9,892 nucleotides of DNA from Planctomycetes bacterium RIFCSPHIGHO2_12_FULL_52_36 (GTDB taxonomy: Bacteria; Planctomycetota; Brocadiia; Brocadiales; Bathyanammoxibiaceae): positions 1 to 9,892 of the forward strand of contig MHYW01000064.1 in the NCBI GenBank assembly GCA_001828545.1. Direction: 5' to 3'. Both the position numbers and the translations under genes were made by a program. How positions within the stretch are numbered: the first letter of the stretch is position 1; each line of letters opens with the position of its first letter. The notes under the pieces were generated by a model. That model was not told the origin of the DNA and ran no database searches. It was given only the letters and a program-made list of their open reading frames with translations. Positions 5,861 to 9,892 of this stretch are shown piece after piece.

Positions 5861-6382
5861 CTAGTACTCAATCCCCTCCCTTGCCTTTATACCACTAGTG
5901 TAGGGGTGCTTCACGGCCTTTATCTCGCTGACCAGGTCTGCCACCTCCAGGAGTCTTGGGTGGGCGTAACGACCGGTAAGGATGAGTTCTACGTGGGGGG
6001 GTCTCTCCTCAATGAGTTTTAATACCTCTTGCATGGCTATCATTTTATAGTGGATGGTCACATTTATCTCGTCCAGGATTACCATGTCGTACCTTCCCGA
6101 GAGTGTAGACTCCCTTGCAGTCTGCCAGGCCTGCTGGGCCAGGGCATGGTCTTCCTGGGTGGGTTTATTACAGACAAAATGACCGGAACCAAACTGGAGG
6201 ATGTGCAGGTTGGGAATGTTTTTGGCCGCCGATGTCTCCCCTACTCCCTGGCGAGCCTTTAGGAACTGGATTACAAGGACCTTCCAGCCGTGTCCCACTG
6301 CCCTTAGGGCCTGTCCCAGGGCGGCCGTGGTCTTTCCCTTACCTTCTCCAGTGTATACCTGTACGGTGCCTCTTCTTTGCAT
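5861..6382 (-). CDS. cobO: Cob(I)yrinic acid a,c-diamide adenosyltransferase
   Basis: CobO (also called BtuR/CobA) transfers the adenosyl group of ATP to the Co(I) corrinoid to make adenosylcobalamin. The 173-aa product is of the expected length. It begins MQRRGTVQVYTGEGKGKTTA, with the P-loop GEGKGKTT at 12-19. QFLKARQGVGE (39-49), the Walker B-like DMVILDEIN (99-107), LILTGR and ADLVSEI follow. It ends in the diagnostic KAREGIEY. ATG at 6382 is the only usable start, since an in-frame TAA lies 12 nt upstream. No SD is visible; a weak promoter sits so close that the mRNA may be leaderless. cooC follows 238 bp downstream. No cobalamin riboswitch elements were recognised upstream. Confidence 0.95.
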   Translation of the reverse strand: MQRRGTVQVYTGEGKGKTTAALGQALRAVGHGWKVLVIQFLKARQGVGETSAAKNIPNLHILQFGSGHFVCNKPTQEDHALAQQAWQTARESTLSGRYDMVILDEINVTIHYKMIAMQEVLKLIEERPPHVELILTGRYAHPRLLEVADLVSEIKAVKHPYTSGIKAREGIEY

Positions 6383-6388
6383 GGTGAG

Positions 6389-6417
6389 ATATTAACAAAA
6401 TTCCAGACCCCAGGCAA
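6389..6417 (-). promoter_or_regulatory. Possible promoter for cobO, giving a leaderless mRNA
   Basis: On the minus strand TTGCCT (6412-6417) and TAATAT (6389-6394) are 17 nt apart, each matching consensus at 4 of 6. The -10 ends 6 nt before the ATG, so the start point would fall at or next to the start codon. This agrees with the lack of an SD. It is weak evidence only. Confidence 0.35.
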
Positions 6418-6438
6418 GGAATTGAAAATACAGGATAT

Positions 6439-6651
6439 GAGACCTCTGCAAAACCCCACGCACTTGTCGTTCTTGGGGAGCGAAGCCGAAGCACTGGTCC
6501 GCCTGAGGCGGAGAAGGGGAAGCGAAGCAAACTCCCGAATGTATAAGAGGTTGTTCGCCAGAGGCGAATCTGCCTAAGGCATGACTTCAGGCCTTCGGCC
6601 TTCGTCCGCCTGAGGCGGAACACCTCTGCCCTGGGTTTTTTCAGAGACCTC
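6439..6651. mobile_element. MITE-like composite of about 213 bp (candidate)
   Basis: The ends are imperfect terminal inverted repeats. The left end, GAGACCTCTGCAAAACCCC (6439-6457), matches the reverse complement of the right end, GAGGTCTCTGAAAAAACCC (6633-6651), at about 15 of 19 positions. Inside are two exact copies of TCCGCCTGAGGCGGA (6498-6512 and 6605-6619), a diverged one, TTCGCCAGAGGCGAA (6554-6568), and an AGGCCTTCGGCCTT palindrome (from about 6589). There is no credible transposase ORF, and I see no clear target-site duplication. It fills most of the gene-free cobO-eno divergent region. It could be a non-autonomous element or a site where palindromes accumulated. Confidence 0.45.
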
Positions 6652-6679
6652 TTTACATGAACCCCTCAGGGTAAAAGGT

Positions 6680-6708
6680 TTGACAAATTTTGGGATTTTT
6701 GATATGAA
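6680..6708 (+). promoter_or_regulatory. Sigma-70-type promoter for the eno operon
   Basis: A perfect TTGACA (6680-6685) is followed after 17 nt by TATGAA (6703-6708, 4/6). It lies just right of the MITE-like composite and would give a leader of about 80 nt carrying the G-rich hairpin before eno. Confidence 0.65.
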
Positions 6709-6728
6709 AAGGCTACAAACTAGGGATT

Positions 6729-6782
6729 AGGGGGTAGGGAGTAGGGAGTAGAGAGATTGCTATCCCCTACTCCCTACCCCCT
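6729..6782 (+). repeat. Perfect 18-bp inverted repeat in the eno leader
   Basis: AGGGGGTAGGGAGTAGGG (6729-6746) and CCCTACTCCCTACCCCCT (6765-6782) are exact reverse complements with an 18-nt loop. Flanking TAGGGATTAG and CTAAGCCCCTA extend the homology imperfectly. The left arm alone (GGG, GGGGG, GGG, GGG from 6722 to 6746) also satisfies a G-quadruplex pattern. It ends 16 nt before the eno start codon. Confidence 0.85.
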
Positions 6783-6798
6783 GACTCTAAGCCCCTAA

Positions 6799-8091
6799 TT
6801 GAAATTGCTTACTACCATAAAAAAGATACTGGCAAGGGAGGTACTGGACTCCAGGGGAAATCCTACCGTAGAGGTAGACGTCTTGTTAGAGGGAGGTGCC
6901 CTGGGGAGGGCGGCGGTGCCGGCGGGGGCCTCCAAGGGGGCCCACGAGGCCGTGGAACTTAGAGACGGCGACACTTCCAGGTACCTGGGGAAAGGGGTGT
7001 TAAAGGCCGTAAAGAACGTAAATGAGGTAATCGGTCCACGGCTGGAGGGATGGGATGCCTCCTGTCAGCAGGCCGTTGACGAAGAACTCATCCGCCTGGA
7101 CGGTACCAATAATAAAGCAAGGCTCGGGGCTAACGCCCTCTTGGGCGTCTCTCTGGCCACTGCCAGGGCCTCAGCCAGTGCCCTCTGCATTCCACTCTAT
7201 AGATACGTCGGTGGGGTCCATACTAGAATCCTCCCCGTCCCTCTAATGAACATCCTCAATGGGGGCGTACATGCCGATAACAAGCTAGACGTCCAGGAAT
7301 TCATGATAGTCCCCCTCGGCGCCCCCAGCTTCAAGGAGGCCCTGAGGATGGGTTCAGAGGTCTTCCATAAACTAAAGAATATCCTCAAAGATAAAGGCTA
7401 CTCAACGGGGCTGGGGGACGAAGGGGGTTTTGCCCCCAAACTCTCCAGTAACGAGGAGGCCCTTGACCTCCTCATGGAGGCCACCGCCGGGGCCGGCTAC
7501 AAGGCAGGGGAACACCTCTTCCTTGCCCTGGACGTGGCGGCCACGGAGTTTTACAGTAAAGGGAGATACAGGTTTGAGGCCGGTACGGTCAAAGAGAGAG
7601 ATGCCGGAGAGATGGTAAGATTTTACGAGGGGCTTATTTCAAGATACCCAGTATGGTCTATTGAAGACGGGTTAGCTGAAGACGATTGGGAGGGGTGGAA
7701 GGTCCTTACCCAGACCCTGGGGCACAAGGTGCAACTGGTAGGGGATGACCTCTTTGTCACAAACCCACAGAGGTTCTCAAGGGGAATAGAACAGGGGGTG
7801 GCCAATGCCATCCTCGTAAAACTTAATCAGATAGGGACCCTTACCGAGACCCTGAGGACCATGGAGGTGGCCAGGACCCACGGCTACGGCACAATCATAT
7901 CCCACCGCTCAGGCGAGACCGAGGACTCCATTATTGCCGATATCGCCGTGGGCACAGGGGCCGGGCAGATAAAGACCGGCTCAGCCTCCAGGGGGGAACG
8001 TACGGCCAAATATAACCAACTCCTCCGCATAGAGGAAGAGTTGGGGAGTTCCGCCGTCTACGGAGGTGCACTGTGGAAGAAAAGACAATAA
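6799..8091 (+). CDS. eno: Enolase
   Basis: Enolase interconverts 2-phosphoglycerate and phosphoenolpyruvate in glycolysis and gluconeogenesis in the cytosol. The 430-aa length is typical. All catalytic and Mg-binding positions are present at the standard numbering: E209 in GDEGGFAPKL, D246, E290 or its neighbour in SIEDGLAEDDW, D316 or 317 in VGDDLFVTNP, K341 in VKLNQIGTLTET, the HRSGETED loop (369-376) and K392. The mobile active-site loop reads PAGASKG (41-47) instead of the common PSGASTG. The start is uncertain: TTG at 6799 or TTG at 6805, with no ATG and no SD, because a repeat occupies the upstream sequence. It is the first gene of an operon, and the ftsB-like gene overlaps its end by 19 bp. 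Confidence 0.96.
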   Translation: MKLLTTIKKILAREVLDSRGNPTVEVDVLLEGGALGRAAVPAGASKGAHEAVELRDGDTSRYLGKGVLKAVKNVNEVIGPRLEGWDASCQQAVDEELIRLDGTNNKARLGANALLGVSLATARASASALCIPLYRYVGGVHTRILPVPLMNILNGGVHADNKLDVQEFMIVPLGAPSFKEALRMGSEVFHKLKNILKDKGYSTGLGDEGGFAPKLSSNEEALDLLMEATAGAGYKAGEHLFLALDVAATEFYSKGRYRFEAGTVKERDAGEMVRFYEGLISRYPVWSIEDGLAEDDWEGWKVLTQTLGHKVQLVGDDLFVTNPQRFSRGIEQGVANAILVKLNQIGTLTETLRTMEVARTHGYGTIISHRSGETEDSIIADIAVGTGAGQIKTGSASRGERTAKYNQLLRIEEELGSSAVYGGALWKKRQ

Positions 8092-8537
8092 GTATAAAAC
8101 GGTACCTCTCCTTTCTCATACCCTTGCTACTGGCCATGGCCATCGTTATCTCCTTTTCGGTAGCGATTGCCAGGCGGCACACGGAGTGGAAACAGGTGCT
8201 GTCTAAAAAGAAGGCCCTGGAGAAGGACGTGGCCCAACTCCAGAAGAAAAACCTGGAACTCCATAAGCTGAGGGACGGCCTCCTCTACGACCCGGTACAG
8301 ATAGAAAAGGAGGCCAGGGAACAACTGGGCTACGGCCGCCCCGAAGAGGTCATTTACAAGGGTGGCGATTTTAATGCGTCTGACCCTGCAACAGGAGAGG
8401 GCCTGTCCGATTTCCCAATAACCGAGGGGAGGTTCGGAAGAGTAGGTCTCCTGGGTTTCTTTGCGGTTGTCATAGTATTGACTGCAGGTTTCTTTGGCCT
8501 CACCTATTGGTATGAAAATAGAAGAATACGTCAATAA
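8073..8537 (+). CDS. FtsB/DivIC-like septum protein with an extra C-terminal membrane helix
   Basis: The 154-aa product has a short basic N-terminus and a first membrane helix (about 11-33). A Lys/Glu/Leu-rich coiled coil follows (about 36-70), then LLYDPVQIEKEAREQLGYGRPEEVIYK (about 70-96), the signature after the coiled coil in FtsB/DivIC proteins. These join FtsL and FtsQ at the division septum. Unlike standard FtsB (about 100 aa), the chain continues through a polar linker into a second hydrophobic helix (about 123-146) and ends with a basic tail. The start is GTG at 8073, chosen because GGAGGT (8062-8067) sits 5 nt upstream. It overlaps eno by 19 bp and proA by 26 bp, so translational coupling is likely. 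Location next to eno is common for ftsB. Confidence 0.8.
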   Translation: MEEKTISIKRYLSFLIPLLLAMAIVISFSVAIARRHTEWKQVLSKKKALEKDVAQLQKKNLELHKLRDGLLYDPVQIEKEAREQLGYGRPEEVIYKGGDFNASDPATGEGLSDFPITEGRFGRVGLLGFFAVVIVLTAGFFGLTYWYENRRIRQ

Positions 8538-9768
8538 ACTGGCCGTCGGGGCAAAAGAGGCCTCAAGAAGCCTTTCCCACGCAAGCACGACAGTAAAAGA
8601 CGCCTTCCTCAGCCACCTGGCCCAGTCCCTCATAGAATCCAGAGATGCCCTCAAAGGGGACAACCAAAAGGATATTGATGCGGCAAAGACTGCTGGACTG
8701 AGCAAGGCCATTATAGACAGGCTCCTCCTGAACGACTCCGGGATACAGGCCATGGCCGAGGGGCTTAAGACCGTAATCTCTCTCAAGGACCCTGTAGGAG
8801 AGGTTATGGAAGGATGGAGGAGGCCCAACGGGATTCTGATAGAAAAGGTGAGGGTGCCCCTTGGGGTGATTGTCATAATATACGAGTCAAGACCAGACGC
8901 CACGGTAGAGGCCGCCTCCCTGTGTCTAAAGGCTGGTAATGCCGTCATACTGAGAGGGGGCAAAGAGGCAATCAATTCCAACCTGGCCCTTTACGCCCTG
9001 ATAAAAGGGTCTCTCAAGAAGGCCGGCCTGGATGAGAGGAGCATACAATTAGTGGAGACTACTGACCGGACTGCAGTAGATTACCTCCTCAAGGCGGAGG
9101 GACTGGTTGACGTGATTATCCCCAGGGGCGGGGAGGGGCTTATACGCAGTGTGGCCGAGAAGTCCAGGATTCCAGTAATAAAACACTACAAAGGGGTCTG
9201 CCACGTTTACGTGGACGAATATGCCGACTTAGAAAAGGCTGAAAGGATATGTTACAACGCCAAGGTGCAGAGGCCGGCCACGTGCAACGCCATGGAGACC
9301 ATGCTGGTGCACGAGAAGGTGGCCGGGTCCTTCCTGCCCAGGATTGGGAAGAAATTGCAGGGGGCCAGGGTAGAAATAAGGGGCTGCCCCGTAACACGTA
9401 AACACCTCACCTGGGCCAAGGAGGCCACTGAGGAGGACTGGTACGCCGAATACCTGGACCTCATCCTGGCCGTCAGGGTAGTGCCCTCCGTACAGGCCGC
9501 CATAGACCACATAGCCCGATACGGTTCCAACCACTCTGACGCCATCGTTACCGAGAACATCACCCACGCCAACAAGTTTACCAATGAGGTAGACTCGGCG
9601 GCGGTGTACGTCAACGCCTCTACAAGGCTCACCGATGGCGGACAGTTCGGCATGGGGGCCGAGATAGGCATCTCCACCGACAAGCTCCACGCCCGTGGCC
9701 CCATGGGCCTGAAGGAACTCACCTCCTATAAGTACGTCATACATGGAGAAGGGCAGATAAGGGAGTAA
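8512..9768 (+). CDS. proA: Gamma-glutamyl phosphate reductase
   Basis: ProA reduces gamma-glutamyl phosphate with NADPH to glutamate semialdehyde in proline synthesis; it belongs to the aldehyde dehydrogenase fold. The product, 418 aa from ATG 8512, has RVPLGVIVIIYESRPDATVEA, LRGGKEAINSNLAL, VIIPRGGEGLIRSV and the catalytic Cys at about 258 in VQRPATCNAMETMLVHE. Near the C-terminus it has NHSDAIVTEN, VNASTRLTDGGQFGMGAEIGIST and the RGPMGLKELTSYKYVI ending. All are hallmark segments. The frame is open further upstream to TTG 8494, but ATG at 8512 gives the usual N-terminus. It overlaps the ftsB-like gene by 26 bp with no evident SD, so it probably depends on coupling. The proB partner is not in the window. 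Confidence 0.96.
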   Translation: MKIEEYVNKLAVGAKEASRSLSHASTTVKDAFLSHLAQSLIESRDALKGDNQKDIDAAKTAGLSKAIIDRLLLNDSGIQAMAEGLKTVISLKDPVGEVMEGWRRPNGILIEKVRVPLGVIVIIYESRPDATVEAASLCLKAGNAVILRGGKEAINSNLALYALIKGSLKKAGLDERSIQLVETTDRTAVDYLLKAEGLVDVIIPRGGEGLIRSVAEKSRIPVIKHYKGVCHVYVDEYADLEKAERICYNAKVQRPATCNAMETMLVHEKVAGSFLPRIGKKLQGARVEIRGCPVTRKHLTWAKEATEEDWYAEYLDLILAVRVVPSVQAAIDHIARYGSNHSDAIVTENITHANKFTNEVDSAAVYVNASTRLTDGGQFGMGAEIGISTDKLHARGPMGLKELTSYKYVIHGEGQIRE

Positions 9769-9775
9769 ACCAAAC

Positions 9776-9803
9776 CAGTAGTCAGAAGTCAGTAAATAGT
9801 AGG
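9776..9803. repeat. CAGTAGTCAGAAGTCAG-type repeat before the DUF2283 gene
   Basis: This is a degenerate tandem of the same AGTAGTCAG family as 4601-4650 and 5756-5834. It fills nearly the whole gap between the proA stop and the next start codon, 2 nt before ATG. Confidence 0.7.
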
Positions 9804-9805
9804 TT

Positions 9806-9892
9806 ATGAAACTAAATGTCCATTACGATAAGGAAGCGGATATACTCTACCTTTCCAGAGAGGGAGAGGAGGAAGTAGTAGAGGAGATATAT
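9806..9892 (+). CDS. DUF2283 family protein, N-terminal fragment
   Basis: From ATG at 9806 the frame stays open for 29 codons to the window edge and reads MKLNVHYDKEADILYLSRE and onward. The Y-D-x-x-A-D-x-L-Y-L/I pattern is the opening signature of DUF2283, a family of small proteins (usually 60-80 aa) of unknown function often found near toxin-antitoxin-like genes. The rest lies beyond the window. No good SD is present; the preceding bases are repeat sequence. It is 37 bp after proA and could be read through from the eno operon. Confidence 0.75.
   Translation, partial: MKLNVHYDKEADILYLSREGEEEVVEEIY

Noticed and set aside
6339..6623. Possible small genes in the cobO-eno gap on either strand
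   Set aside because: They translate palindromic repeats (RLRR-type strings), overlap the start of cobO and have no SD.
6383..6680. Cobalamin riboswitch upstream of cobO
   Set aside because: I could not find a B12-box-like core; the region is explained by the MITE-like composite.
8127..8981. Long open frame of 284 codons on the minus strand opposite eno, ftsB-like and proA
   Set aside because: It is antisense to three genes with clear family motifs, has no recognisable domain, and reflects the codon bias of the real genes.

Overview
The window looks like chromosomal DNA from an uncultivated, Gram-negative-type bacterium of moderate GC content. A CooC-type CO-dehydrogenase maturation ATPase suggests Wood-Ljungdahl or CO metabolism. 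The intergenic spaces are crowded with short palindromic and inverted repeats. I have seen this combination in Planctomycetota (Brocadiales-like), Omnitrophota and Nitrospirota genomes, but I cannot fix the phylum from the sequence alone.

Layout. Positions 1-1629 (minus strand) look like one operon. A strong promoter at 1657-1685 precedes a 240-aa exported protein, an 87-aa small protein that starts with TTG, and the N-terminal part of an MsbA-like ABC exporter that runs off the left edge. Positions 1816-6382 hold four more minus-strand genes: cobO (corrinoid adenosyltransferase), cooC, trpD and a YtcJ-type amidohydrolase. They are separated by 100-240 bp of repeats, so they are probably not one tight operon. 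Positions 6383-6798 form a gene-free divergent region with a MITE-like repeat composite and the promoter of the plus-strand operon eno - ftsB/divIC-like - proA (6799-9768). The eno/ftsB and ftsB/proA pairs overlap. A DUF2283 gene begins at 9806 and runs off the right edge.

How the genes fit together. The set is mostly housekeeping: glycolysis (eno), proline synthesis (proA), tryptophan synthesis (trpD), division (ftsB-like), envelope lipid export (MsbA-like), and cofactor or metal-centre maturation (cobO, cooC). Corrinoid and CODH maturation are both relevant to a Wood-Ljungdahl organism. The adjacency of cobO and cooC may reflect this, but that is inference.

The most striking signal is the repeats. 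At least four families of short palindromes fill nearly every intergenic gap. They supply or touch several stop codons and lie against start codons that lack a Shine-Dalgarno sequence. Two families also occur in frame inside protein-coding genes: seven residues in TrpD and five in the amidohydrolase. This resembles the protein-invading Rickettsia palindromic elements.
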